DNA from: Daphnia carinata
Lineage: Eukaryota; Arthropoda; Branchiopoda; Diplostraca; Daphniidae
Assembly (NCBI RefSeq): GCF_022539665.2
Contig: NW_026712522.1
Span: 62,001-126,000 of the forward strand
Direction: 5' to 3'
Length of the DNA: 64,000 nucleotides
Below the pieces are notes generated by a model, which saw only the letters and a program-made list of their open reading frames with translations, was not told the DNA's origin and searched no databases. This document shows, piece by piece, positions 1 through 12,123 of the stretch. Position 1 is the stretch's first letter; the number at the start of each line of letters is the position of its first letter. Both the position numbers and the translations under genes were made by a program.

Positions 1-2160
1 GCCAGTTTCCTAGGTGGCGGCTTAATTGATCACCAATTCTTGCTTGGGCTATTACTATGCTTTTAACCTATTGGAATTTAAATACATCATTTTTTGATTA
101 AATAAGGAGCCTGATTAGCCTACTGGCAATAGTCAGTAATCATTAATCAATGTATTATCAAACATCGAAAATTTCGATCCATTATGCTCGTATTGACAAT
201 GGGTTGGTTTTGATCAGGTTGCACAACCGATGAAATAACTCGATCGTGGCGCAACAGGGAACTAGTAAAAAAAAAAAAAGAATAAAAGAAAAATGACATC
301 TCGTTACGCTGCTGACACGTCCCGAAAGCCAAAATGACCCACCTGATGTACGAAGTATCAATTCGATCAACGCGGGCCCTATCGTCATAAGCTCAAACGG
401 AAACCAAGCTCTACTGCGCTATTCCTCTTGTTACCACTTTTACGTATGTGAATACTTAAACAGTATTCATTGTATTGTTTAGGCAATCATTCTTCTCTTC
501 TGCTGGTTTGGCTGACGAGAAATCATTAAAAGCCACATAAAGAAAAGGACAGAAAAGCAAGTCGTGATTGTGCTAATAGCGGAACGAAACCAAAGACAGT
601 CCTGTTTTTAAAGCCAGTTTTTTCCACCCCTTCAATTGTTGATAATCAGATGCAATGCAAGATTACTCACATGATTCTCGATCCAAAATGCATGTGAGCT
701 TTTGATCATACAGAGTGAGAAAGAGAATTCATCAAATTCTTGAACTTCTTTCACCTGAATGAATGTTAAACGCACCTATCGTTTCGTTCCATTCAAATAG
801 TTTACGTATATACATCGTGTAAGAATGTCATGTCCGTTGCTCATGCTCCTCTTGATACGCAGACAAACCAAATACGTCAGATGACTTTAAGTTCATGATG
901 TGAAAAGAAATCGGACAAGTATATCAAGTTTCCGTTTTGTTTTTTAAACAACTGAACAACTAGAACTGAAAAATCGAGTTATTCAGGAACGTTTGCAAAC
1001 ATAATAGCAGTTTAGTAAACCTCGCTGAGAAAGCTATTGTACTTACATTCTCACCATTGGCTGGCAGGTATACCAACGGAAGAGGGATTTCAAAGAAGCA
1101 GTTCCACTGGTAGTAGTCCACACACATTAGTGAAATAATGAATTCATTTTAAGTCTAACGTTATCACATGATCGACCAGCTAGAGCTTGTCCCTTTTAGA
1201 GTGGAAATCTGCGTTCCAATAAAATTATGGCAAAACGCAAAAGTAGCCTACTCGTCGGCTGATTTTCAGGTTTAAAATTTTCAGCGTTTCTTTGATAATT
1301 GATTTCATGTTGCGTGTGATGTACAATTTTAGGAAATTCTTCCATAGTGTCATGAATGTTTTTGTTGTTCGTTAAGACCCATTGGCACCTGCACCTGCAT
1401 TTTTCATCATTTACCTGCTGATACGATATAGAGAACTACTTCTCACTGAAGGTTGACGAGGCAAAAGAACATCTTAATATTTCCGACAGGGTTTCATAAC
1501 GGTTATTTTTATTGCGCCATCAAAATCAAGTGACACATAGAAAAGCATAGAAACTAATTTTTCCTGAAGGCTTTGTCATCTTCCATGTTCACTGTAGTAA
1601 AGGCCACCTGATTGTATAAAAACGTACAAACAACTATATCAAACAAGAACTTGTTGTGTGTCGACGTTATGTGTCACATACGTATATAGCAACCAATAAA
1701 AAACAAACATATGTCTATACTAAAATGCCTACCGAATTGGAGTTGGCTATGCGGCACACTTGGAAAAACTGTTTTACGCTCTTCATATACTTTTTATGTC
1801 TGCACCACGTTTTGAGAAAAAATATTTTTCTCTTGATTACTGTTATCTACCATATTCACTTGGCCATATAATGCTCAAAATTCACATTATGCAGAAGCGA
1901 CTGATTTACGCTCCAGGAATCACGTCAAACAAATAAGATTTGAAAGCCTTCCATGTACCGTTGCGTAGATAGTTTTTTCCCGCCTGTTTTTGCGTTACTA
2001 AACCCTGTGAAAAACTTTTTAAGCCTCTTCAATAAAAAAAAAAAACTTAAAAAATATTCCTGTCTTAAGGCGCGTGATAGCGTTTTCTTCAAATTCCTTT
2101 ACAGATAAGAATATGAACCCATTCTGTTTTCAGTTGGCTTTATTACGATATGTGTAAAAC
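1..2160. other. AT-rich non-coding DNA, nothing recognised
   Basis: Only short ORFs occur (71 codons or fewer), none with a recognisable domain. I see no tRNA fold, tandem repeat or terminal repeat here. It ends at the TA that flanks the left terminal inverted repeat of the next element. Confidence 0.6.
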
Positions 2161-2162
2161 TA

Positions 2163-2185
2163 AGGTAAAAGAGCGAATTGGGACA
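2163..2185 (+). repeat. Left terminal inverted repeat (23 bp)
   Basis: Exact inverted match to 8520-8542, preceded by the TA at 2161-2162. The inner bases run into the first copy of the CTAATTTGGGACA motif a few bases further in. Confidence 0.8.
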
Positions 2186-3197
2186 CAGGCCCGGTTCCTG
2201 CTAATTTGGGACAAAAAACATACATTTCGTCGCATCACGAATGGTATACTGATAGGGGTTCTATTGGGACATCTTATAGGCGAATTATAAACTAAAAGGG
2301 GGTTACGCAATTTATCAAAAGGGCAAAATTTAAAACATAACAATATTCGAGAAAACGGTAATTGAAATCTGTGCGTTTTGCTTGCGGGCGAAAAACCTAA
2401 ACAGCGTACGATTTGTTAGCTGACACCTGGACGGCACAGGAAATTTCTAAGGTAAAATTGAAGAAACCCATTAAATAATTATATCAAACAGTAGAGCAAG
2501 TTAAGTTCTACAGATTAAGTACAAGTCTGTCCCATTAAATGCTAGTATTATTCTAATATTACAAACCAGAAAAAAACCCCATTCCTGCTAATTTGGGACA
2601 GCCGACGCTAATTTAGGACACAGATATTTTCGAAAAAAAAAAAAAAAAACTTTTTTTCAATATTTTTACATCAATCGACGCAGAATTCAAAAATAAATCG
2701 ATTGATGTAGGATATTTATCCGTTTTTTGAATCATTTTCATAGAAATAACGCAAAAATACTTTAGGGACTTAGAATCTAGTCTGGGTTCATCCACGCAGC
2801 TTTTTTAAAAAATTAATTTACATTCTTTCATTTTTTTTTTCGTAACTTCAAAGCCAATAACCTTTTTATATTTTTAAAGGTAATTCCGTATTTTTTATTT
2901 CATTTTACCAGTGACTAAACGAGAAATTTTTCGGAAACTGTTGTCCCTTATTGGGACACAAGTTTATTTGTAGTTTTTTTCAGAAATTTCAGTGGTTTTT
3001 TACGCTTTTCATGTTCCTTTTACTTGTCGTAGAAGAAATTTGTTAATAAGTCATTGGTTTTAAGTAAAAATAAAAAAAAAACTGTTTTGTTGTTCTCGTC
3101 ATAGCCCCATTTGATTGTGCTTTAAGCGAAAGCGCTAATTCTGGACACTGTTTTCGAAGGGCGTGGGGTGGCGGTAATTTTCATTTTTTATCTTACG

Positions 3198-3264
3198 ACA
3201 TGGCACAGTGGATGAATGCCTGGATGGTGAGACGGAGGTCTGAGGTTCAATTCTCAGCAGCTCA
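3198..3264 (+). pseudogene. tRNA-like sequence (degenerate)
   Basis: It has an A-box-like TGGCACAGTGG with a 4-bp D-arm (GGCA/TGCC) and a B-box-like GGTTCAATTCT inside a CTGAG/CTCAG stem. The anticodon arm and acceptor stem do not pair. It lies inside the TIR element just before the tandem repeats. Read as a tRNA-derived fragment, not a working gene. Confidence 0.4.
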
Positions 3265-3424
3265 AATATAATCTTGTGTTTAATTAATACATTCGATGTA
3301 TTTATAGGGACGATAGACGATATCTGCCTATCATGTCAAATAAAATCCCCAAAAAGTAATATTTTTGTCTGCATTTTGGGTTAACATTTAAATAGTATTT
3401 ATAAATAGAAGTTTTATCATCAGA

Positions 3425-3498
3425 AGTTTGGTAGCTCAGAGGTAAAGCATTAGACTCATGATAATAAGGACTGCAGTTCAATGCCAGATAGAAGTTAA
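3425..3498 (+). pseudogene. tRNA-Met-like pseudogene (CAT loop)
   Basis: TAGCTCAGAGGTAAAGC matches a tRNA D-arm and A box. The loop equivalent reads CTCATGA, giving anticodon CAT, and a B-box-like AGTTCAATGCC follows at the right distance. Anticodon, T and acceptor stems are mostly unpaired, so it is a relic. It resembles elongator tRNA-Met. Confidence 0.4.
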
Positions 3499-3685
3499 AA
3501 CTGAATAGCTATTTTGCAGAACGCTAGGAAACTATCATACAGCAGTAAACATATAGTGACGAAGTAAAAAATTCTTAATGAGTTTTCTTTTTTCTGCAAT
3601 TTTTCTTACAAACTGCGATTCAACAATATCGCACGAAATGTGAAAAAATCAAGAATGATGTAAAACAACAACGAAAAACAACAAC

Positions 3686-6600
3686 AGCCATGTAGGGAAA
3701 ATTTATATGAATCTATTAATCGCAATGTTTGTTGATATTGCGTTAGTTGAATATGTCTTTAGTGATTTCAAAATTTCTCACACATAGGGAAAAATTGCAA
3801 ATCGATTTAATTGAACTTTGCATGTTGTGCACTGTCGGTATAGAACCATACCATTTGGTGTTAGCAATCCAACGTCTTACCACTACGCCATGGCTAATAA
3901 ATTTTATTGAAAAGCATAATATGTCACTTAGTATGTAGTCTGCTGTCCCAAATTAGCGTCACGGGGGCTTATGTAAAAAACATAAGAATTGCAATGACTA
4001 ATTAGATTAATATTATCACATGATTTTCATGATAAATTCAACTGCCATGTAGAGGAAAGTTTATCGATTCTATTGATACCAGTGTTTGTTGATATTGCGT
4101 TAGCTCAAGGCGTCATTGAAGATTTAAAAGAATCTCACAAAATGTGATAAAAAGTGAAAAATTTAGGCAAAAGTAAATTTTGATTTTCTACAACTGGAGT
4201 TGAACCATGATTCTTCAGGTTGGCAATCCAACGTCTTACGACTATGCCACCCTTGACATATTGTAACAGAAAACTATAACAAGTCATTTAGTATGTAGTG
4301 TGCTGTCCCAAATTAGCGTCATGGGAGCTTATGCAAAAAACACAAGACTTGCAATCACCGATTAGATGAATATTATAACATGATTTTCACAAAATATTCG
4401 ACAACCATGGAGAGAAAACTTCAACGAATCCATTGATCCTAATATTTTTATATTGTGTTAGTGTAAGGTATCTTAAGTGATTTAAAAATATCTCACAAAA
4501 AATGGGAAAATGGGAAAATTCAAAAAATGAAATAGTAGTGACTGGTCAGTATAGAACCACGATCCTATTGGTTAGCAATCCAACGTCTTACGACTATGCC
4601 ATCTTGAATTAAACATTTTTCAAAAGCATAATATGTCATCTAGTATGTAGTCTGCTGTCCCAAATTAGCGTCACGGGAGCTTATGTAAAACACATAAGAA
4701 TTGCAATCATCGATTAGATGCATATTTTTACATGATTTTCATATGACATTCAATAGCCATGTAGAGAAAACTTAAACGAATCAATCGATCCTAATATTGT
4801 TGATATTGCAGTGGTGTAAGGTATCTTAAGTGATTTTAAAAAATCTAACAAGAACGGGGAAAATGAGGAAAGGAGGATTAAAAAATTTAAAACAATGACT
4901 TTACAGTATAGAACCATTAACCTTTTGGTCTGGCAATCGAACGTCTTACGACTATGCCATGGTTCACACAAAGAAGTTCAAAAGCATAACATGTCTTTCT
5001 GTATGTAGTCTGCTGTCCCAAATTAGCGTCACGGGAGCTTATGGAAAATAGATAAGAATTACAATCAGCCATTAGATAAGTATTCTCACATGATTTTCAT
5101 AAAATATTTAACAGCCATGTAAAGGAAACTTAAACGAATCTATTGATACCAGTATTGATGATATTGCTTTAGTATAAGGTGTACTAAGTGATTTCAAAAT
5201 ATCTCACCAAATTGTAAAAAATTACAAAATAGAGAAAAAAATATATACATAGTTCCCATAGAGTATAGATCCGTCAGCCTTTAGGTTGGCAATCCAACAT
5301 CGTACGGTCATGCCATGCTGAATAAAAATTTCTGGAAAAGCATAACATGTGTCTTAAAACGTAGTCTGCTGTCCCAAATTAGTGTCATGGGAGCTTATGT
5401 AAAAAACATAAGAATTGCGATCACTGATTAGATAAATATTGTGACATGATTTTCACAAAATATTCAACATCCATGCAGAGAAAACTAAAACAAATCAATT
5501 GGCACCAATATTATTGATATATCTTTAGTTTAAGGTGTTCTTAGTGATTTCAAAAATATCTCACCAAATAGGAAAATTTCAAAAACGAGAATAAAAAAAT
5601 TAAATGTGGTGCCAATGCGGTATAGATCCATCAACCTTTATGTCAGTAACCCACCGTCGTACAGCTAAGCCATTGTTAACACAACTTGACAGAAAAGCCT
5701 AGCATGTCATTTAGTATGTAGTCTGCTGTCCCAAATTAGCGTCATGGGGGCTTATGTGAAAACATAAAAATTGCAATTACCGACTAGATGCATATTTTCA
5801 CATGATTTTCATAAAATATTCAACAGCCATGTAGAGAAAACTTAAACGAATCTATTGATCCTAATTTTATTGATATTGAAGTAGTGTGAGCTATTTTTAG
5901 TGATTTCAAAATATCTCACAAAAAAGGGAAAAATAAGGTAATGAGGAAGACGAAAATTGAAAATAGTGTGTTGCCAGTATAGAACCATTGTCCTTCAGGG
6001 TGGCAATCGAACGTCTTACGACTACGGCATGGTTAACAAAATGTAGTTAAAAAGCATAAAATATCTTTTTGTATGTAGTCTGCTGTCCCAAATTAGCGTC
6101 ATGGGGCCTTATGTGAACAACATAAAAATTGCAATCACCGATTAGATGGATATTTCCATATGATTTCTATAAAATATTCAATAGCCATGTAGAGAAAACT
6201 TAAACGAATCTATTGATCCTAATATTATTGATATTGTAGAGGTGTGAGGTATCTTTAGTGATTTTAAAAAAATCTCGCAAAAAAAGGAAAATGAGCAATT
6301 AGGAAAACGAAACTTAAAAATAGTGCGTGACAGTATCGAACCACTAACCTTTGGAATCGCAATCGAACGTCTTACGACTATGCCACGGTTAATAAAGTAT
6401 TGTTAAAAAGTATAACATGTGTTTTTGTATGTAGTCTGCTGTCCCAAATTAGCGTCATGGGGCCTTATGGGAAAAATATAAAAATTGCAATTACCAATTA
6501 GATGCATATTTTCACATGATTTTCATAAAATATTCAACAGCCATGTAGAGAAAACTTAAACGTATCTAATGATTATAATATTATTGATATTTTTGTAGTG

Positions 6601-7940
6601 CGATGTATCGTTAGTGACTTTTAAAATATCTCCAAAAAAAGGAAAAATGAGGAAAATGAAACTTAAAAATAGTTTGTGGACAGCATAGAACCATTATCCT
6701 TCAGAGTGGCAATCGAACGTCTTACGACTATGCCACGGTTAACGAAATATAATCAAAAAGCATAACGTGTCGTTTTGTTTGTAGTCTGCTGTCCCAAATT
6801 AGCGTCATGGGGCCTTATGTGAAAAACATAAAAATTGCAAATACCGATTAGATGCATATTTTCACATGATTTTCATAAAATATTTAACAGCCATGTAGAG
6901 AAAGCTTAAACGTATCTATTGATCCTAATATTATTGATATTGTAGTAGTGTGAGGTATTTTTAGTGATTTCAAAATATCTCACAAAAAAGGGAAAAATGA
7001 GGAAATGGGGAAAACGAAACTTACAAATAGTGCCTTGACAGTATATAACCACTAACCTTTACGGTGGCAATCGAACATCTTACGACTCTGCCATGGTTCA
7101 CAGAAAATAACTAAAATGCTTAACATGTCTTTTTTTATGTAGTCTGCTGTCCCAAATTAGCGTCACGGGGGCTTATGTAAAAAATATAAGAATTTAAATC
7201 ATTGGTTAGATGAATATTGTCATATGATTTTCATAAAATATTTAACAGCCCTGTGGAGAACATTTAAACGAATCTATTAATACCAAGATTTGTTGATATT
7301 GCGTTTGTTTAAAGTGTCTTTGGCGATTGTATAAAATCTCACAAAATAAGATTAAAAATTACAAGTAATAAAAAAACATTTTCACAAGAGCCCTAACTGG
7401 TATTGAACCACCAACCTTCGAGTTGGTGTTCCAACACCGTACGACTAAGCCACTGTTGATTGATAATAGAAACACAACCTACCAACGTTATTTAGTTTAT
7501 TGTCTGATGTCCCAAATTAGTGCCATGGGAGCTTATGTAAAAAATATGAAAATTGCCATCACAGGTTAGATGAATATTGTAAGCTGGCTAAGGTGATGAA
7601 GTTTCTGATTTATAACCGGAATTTAGGCGAACCCAGGGAAGTAATAATAATTGGAAAAATGTTAGCTTTGGATGATTAAAATGAATTAACAATCTCTCTT
7701 GAAAAAAAAAATTTCGTATGGTTAAAAAGAGTGAGCTGAAATATATAAGCAAAGAAATACAATCAGTCACTATGTAGGGTTGAACAACCGACTTTCAAAC
7801 TTGCATGCCAAAGCCTTATGACTGTGCTATGAACGTTTTGTAATTTTTGGTATACAACTTATACAAATCAATATAGTCTGCTGTCCAGATTTAGCGTCAT
7901 GGGAACTTATGGGAAAATAGACTAAAATCAGTCAGCAATT
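3686..7940. repeat. ~357-bp tandem repeat, about 12 copies, each with a minus-strand tRNA-like sequence
   Basis: The marker TGCTGTCCCAAATTAGCGTC (with variants) recurs at about 3941, 4301, 4653, 5011, 5367, 5724, 6081, 6437, 6787, 7145, 7505 and 7879, a spacing of 350-374 bp. Each unit also has a TCACATGATTTTCATAAAATATT-type block, GCCATGTAGAGAAAA, and a region that on the minus strand reads as a tRNA half: A-box-like TGGCATAGTCGTAAGACG followed by B-box-like GGTTC. In the copies at about 4192-4255 and 7398-7456 the B box is near perfect (GGTTCAACTCC, GGTTCAATACC). The loop TTGCCAA in several units suggests a tRNA-Gly(GCC)-like ancestor, which is weak. Confidence 0.8.
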
Positions 7941-8519
7941 AAATGAATAGTATATGTCTATGTTAGTAACAAATTTTAACGCATTGTTACGAAACAGTCG
8001 ACGAACATTCTTACGGCGATATTTGGTAGGATAGGGCAAGTTAAAAACAATTTTTTTCGGTTTAAAATTTCGGACATTACGGCGTGTTTACGGGAAGTGC
8101 TTATGCTTTTTTCTCGAAAATTTGAATCACATTTATTTTTTCGTTTTTACCGTGGAACCTATAACCTATTGGCTACTTAAAGAGCGAAGTGTTTAATACA
8201 ATTTTAAAAATCCATATTTTATGTTTTTGGGGTGAATTTCAATTGCAAGTTACCAGGCCTGAAAAATGAAGTATCGTTTTGATAGCTCATTGTTTTGGTT
8301 GTTGAAACATAAATTTCGCAATATTTTTCTATTGCACCCCCTTCGGTGTCTTAAGCTATTCGATTCAGAATTAAAAACTGAATCGAATGAATAAATTAGT
8401 TTTTAAAAATAAGAATGTCCAGAATTAGTAGAAATGTCCAATGAATTAGGGTTTTTGTCCGAAATTAGCAGATCGGCTTTACACGCATTCCCCATAAGAA
8501 AGGCTGTTAGCCCAAACGC

Positions 8520-8542
8520 TGTCCCAATTCGCTCTTTTACCT
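8520..8542 (-). repeat. Right terminal inverted repeat (23 bp)
   Basis: Reverse complement of 2163-2185 without mismatch, followed by TA at 8543-8544. Confidence 0.8.
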
Positions 8543-8544
8543 TA

Positions 8545-10682
8545 ATTGACGAAGTGTAAAAGACACCGGAATCGCGGCTGATTCGCAAATTTAAATTCTC
8601 ATTTTCGAGTTTCTATTGTTTATTCTATTTTGCGGATATTGGAAAGCGTATTGTTTTGCTGACATGCGTATTCAGTTGTACCTAGTGATAAAGTTAACAT
8701 ACGTTTACGTGGGTAGTCCTTCTTTTAAAAATATATGAAAAGGTTCATTGTAAGGGTTGGCACAGGTTTACTACCGAAAGTAACTGCCGAGAGGAAAAAG
8801 TAACAAAAAATACGAAGGAAAAAAAAAATTCGTCGCACCAGTACCTTTTGGTAATAAACTGGGACCGAGCCCTGCACTGAATCTTTTCATTCATTTTAGA
8901 GAACGATTAAATAGATGTTTGTGCAAGAGAATTTTTGTAAAAGATCGGTAATATTACTAAGAACAACGTTGAAAACCGTTTTCTAATACAATTTAGCCTA
9001 CCGGAAGTTACTTTAATGTGTTATAGTATTATTCCTCTTTATCTGATTAAAACAATTAATACTACATTTAATGTTATACTCTACATATAAGTAACCATAA
9101 TCTTAGGTTAATTGTAGGGCCATCATTTGAACATATACATACATCATCAGCATAACATATACACATATACAGGGGTCCAAAAAATATAAGTATTGAATCA
9201 TTCCTTTTCAAAAGTTTTTGTTTATACTAGTTTATTTTTACAAATTTACCGAAATGCTTAAAGTTTTATAAAACTAGTTGATTTTAGATTTCAAAGTTTT
9301 CAGGTCATTATTTGAATTTTGCGTATAACTGGGAAAAGGGATTGTCTATGACCCTTGAAACCATGCTGACCTACTCATAAAATCACCAACCGGTTACTAC
9401 CCGAGTAGTCATTTCGGTTTGTTTCGGTTCAAGATTTCCAGGTAGCCGATACCACCTTCCACAAACAGAAAAAAATGGCTGTTAAGCTGGCGTAAAATAA
9501 TGAAAAAATACAATGTATGACATCCTGGGCAAACGGTGTATAAAGCATTGTAATCGGGTTTTTGAACAGGTTTTTTTCTAGCATCGGTTTAGATCCCGTA
9601 GCTGACCCAAATACCCACAGGCAGAAAAAAGATGCCCCGAAACCCGTTGGAACTTCACCCAAACTTTGGGTCTTTCGACTACCTTTAAGTCAAAGTGATA
9701 TCACAATGTATTTAGAAAAATTAAATACAGAAAGTACTAAAGCGTGTATTAAATTCAGTAAAAATACTGATGCTATAGTGGTAATGGTTTCAGTAATTTC
9801 TCTAAGAAATGCGTCGTGGCTTGGTTTAATCGTTTTACATAGAGCGAAAAAAGGTTTAAAAGGTAAAAATCTGGGATTACCTCAATATAAATGAAGAAAG
9901 ATACTAAAAGGATGGTTACGTGAGCCACAGATGGCGTTGACAGTCGGTAACGGCCATAAAAAACCAAATATATACATAAAAAGATCAAAAAATATTGAAA
10001 TAAAACTGTAAACAACACCTTGAATTTAATTGGGGAATTGCACGGGGAAAAGAAAACACAGAATAAAGATGGCCGATTTCGACGTTGTTGAAAAGGTTTG
10101 CATAGACATGTAGCGGATGCTAAGTTCCGCGTTCTCGTAATAAAACCTATCCCACCTGGAGTTTTTTTAACATTAGAACAATAACGAAATTACATTTTAA
10201 AATACGGAAAATTGCCGAAATTAGCCGTCATTTTTTGCGATTTTGTAGACTGAAATCACGATATATCAGGAAAGATGGACAAACGTAGTGAAGCCATTCC
10301 CTTGAAAACTTTGCCAACTTCTGTTTCTAGTAGACAGTGTTATTTCATGTTAAGTATACTCAACTTGTAAACAGAATCATTGCAGAAATTGACCAAGATA
10401 AAAAAAAATTTTCATATTGCATGTCCAACATCATTCTTGCAATAAAATAATAAAAACAATCTAGTGGCCATTATGATTTACAAAAATCCCACCCTGTATG
10501 GATCCATTTAAGGTAAGAAAAAGTCTTCACGATTGCATGGAGGTTCTGTTGTGTTGAAGATTGCAATGAAGGGCGCTATTGCTGCTAACTGCTAAAGCAG
10601 CTTAACAAAAAAAAGTTGAGAAGATGCCTTAAAATTATACATAGCCGAAAAAAGAATAAAAACTGTTGAATAATACTAGTAC
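8545..10682. other. Intergenic DNA, no supported gene
   Basis: AT-rich. The longest frame (about 9562-9894 +) starts at a TTG, has no recognisable domain and overlaps frames of similar length on the other strand, so I do not call it. A nine-codon Met-initiated stretch followed by a GT donor-like site at 10069-10097 is the only exon-like feature; see findings. Confidence 0.5.
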
Positions 10683-10752
10683 ATGAACACGTCTTACAGC
10701 TATGCCAGGGTTAACAAATAATAGGTGAAAACCATAGTATGTCATTTAGTAT
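10683..10752. repeat. Relic of the 357-bp repeat, 5' piece
   Basis: It contains the CGTCTTACAGCTATGCCA and GTCATTTAGTAT blocks of the 357-bp unit. The copy is cut at GTAT by the solo LTR and resumes after it. Confidence 0.6.
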
Positions 10753-11076
10753 TGTTGCAACTGTTGCCCTCTTTTGTCTCATTTTATTACCATGCTTGTT
10801 TCCCCATATTGTTGCATTTCTACCCCTAGAGGTCAGGTCGAACCTGGTCTCTCCTTTACTTAGAGAGCGATTCGGGATTCGGCCCGACGTCCGATATGAC
10901 GTCAAGAGGGGGCTGTTAAGCTGGCCACCCTCGCGTGAATCTTTAAGAAGGAGCTTAGTGTGAACTGGCTTCCCTTCGAGTATAGTGTCTGTAAATAGTA
11001 TGTTGTGTGTTATTTTGTATTATTTTTTGTTGTAATTTCTGTGGCATTGTATGAAAAAATATGCAAAACTGTAACA
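10753..11076. mobile_element. Solo LTR (324 bp)
   Basis: It begins TGTTGCA and ends TGTAACA, an imperfect 7-bp terminal inverted repeat with TG...CA ends. It is flanked by GTAT on the left (10749-10752) and GTAC on the right (11077-11080). The interrupted 357-bp repeat normally reads GTATGTAGTC, so the empty site is known and the 4-bp duplication (one later change) is well supported. There is no internal coding region, hence a solo LTR. A 4-bp duplication fits Ty3/gypsy or BEL; the family is not recognised. It is unrelated to the two BEL LTRs in this window. Confidence 0.7.
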
Positions 11077-11345
11077 GTACGTAGTCCCAAATTAGGGTCC
11101 CAATTAGCGTCATGGCGAGCTTAAGTAAAAAACTTCAGAATTGCAATCATCAGTTAGGTGAATATTATCACATGTTTTTCATGACAAATTCATAGCCAAG
11201 AAGAGTAAATTTTAACGAATCTATTTATACCAGTGCTTGTTGATATTGCGTTACTTTAAGGTGTCATTGAATATTTAAAAGTATCTCTCTGAATGTGATA
11301 AAAAGTTAGAAACAACTCGGGCTCACGTAATAATATCTATCCATT
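11077..11345 (+). repeat. Relic of the 357-bp repeat, direct orientation
   Basis: It resumes GTACGTAGTCCCAAATTAG, then the AATTGCAATCATCAGTTAGG, TTTTCATGACAAATTC and GTTGATATTGCGTTA blocks in the same order as the main array. Confidence 0.6.
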
Positions 11346-11760
11346 GTTTTTTATTTTTAATCAAAGTTTGTGAGATTTTGCAGAATTGCCAAAGACACCT
11401 TAAAGAAACGCATGTCAACAAATATTGGTATCAATAGATTCGTTTAAGTTTTCTCTACATGGCTGTTGAATATTTTATGAAAATCCTGTGACAACATTCA
11501 TCAAATGGATGATTGTAATTCTTACGTTTTTTACATAAGCTCTAGTGACAATAATTTGGGACAGCCGACTATATACTAAATGACGTATTATACTTTTCTT
11601 ATAAATTATGTCAATGGTGGCCCAATCGCAAGATGTTTGGTTGATAAGTCAAACTGTTTAAGCTTCCTCTACATGGCTGTTAAATATTTTATAAAAATTG
11701 TGCGACAATGTTAATTTAATCGGATTGCTATTCTTATGCCAAGCTACATCATCCATTTAA
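11346..11760 (-). repeat. Inverted copies of the 357-bp repeat
   Basis: Here the same blocks run in the opposite orientation: GTTTAAGTTTTCTCTACATGG, GAATATTTTATGAAAATC and ATAATTTGGGACAGC, followed by a second partial copy (about 11640-11740). Together with the preceding relic they form a head-to-head pair. Confidence 0.6.
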
Positions 11761-12123
11761 ATAACGATACTAGAGGGTTGATGGATCGATACTGTTTGGC
11801 ACAAATTTTAATTATTTTTCATTCTTGTTTTTTTGTTACATATTGAACTGCACATGTTTGTAAGAAAAACGTGGGAAAATAGTAGGGAGTTCTAGTGAGT
11901 TTCGCCTGATCCTGATTGAGTCAAACAATGAAAGGAAGTGTATTTTTTTCAACAATGAAAACAGAAAAACAGTGTAATTTCACAGGAATATCGGAAAACA
12001 AATGGCTGAATGTATAAAAAACCTATTTTTCTAACCCTTTTTCTTCAACGTCCTTATTTCTTTAAAATAAAACAGATTTATTAAATGTAAAGGGATAAAA
12101 CTGAAAAGCTTTTGCTTATTTTA
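11761..12123. other. Intergenic DNA, nothing recognised
   Basis: AT-rich sequence between repeat relics and the transposase pseudogene. No ORF or repeat stands out. Confidence 0.5.

Larger units (their letters stand above)
2163..8542. mobile_element. Non-autonomous TIR DNA transposon filled with tRNA-like tandem repeats
   Basis: The two ends are perfect 23-bp inverted repeats (2163-2185 starts AGGTAAAAGAGCGAATTGGG; 8520-8542 is its reverse complement). Each is flanked outside by TA (2161-2162 and 8543-8544), as in Tc1/mariner/pogo-type insertions. The 6,380-bp interior has no transposase ORF. It holds sub-terminal copies of a motif close to CTAATTTGGGACA (about 2197, 2586, 2608 and, diverged, 8410-8470), isolated tRNA-like sequences, and a long ~357-bp tandem array that carries the same motif once per unit. 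I infer that a transposase supplied in trans moved it. The decayed Tigger/pogo relic at 12-14 kb is of a TA-inserting superfamily, but nothing links the two directly. Confidence 0.75.

Noticed and set aside
3190-7460. The tRNA-like sequences of the 357-bp repeats as functional tRNA genes
   Set aside because: Acceptor and anticodon stems do not pair; only A/B-box-like parts are recognisable.
9562-9894. 110-codon + strand frame
   Set aside because: Starts at TTG, no recognisable domain, overlaps similar-sized antisense frames.
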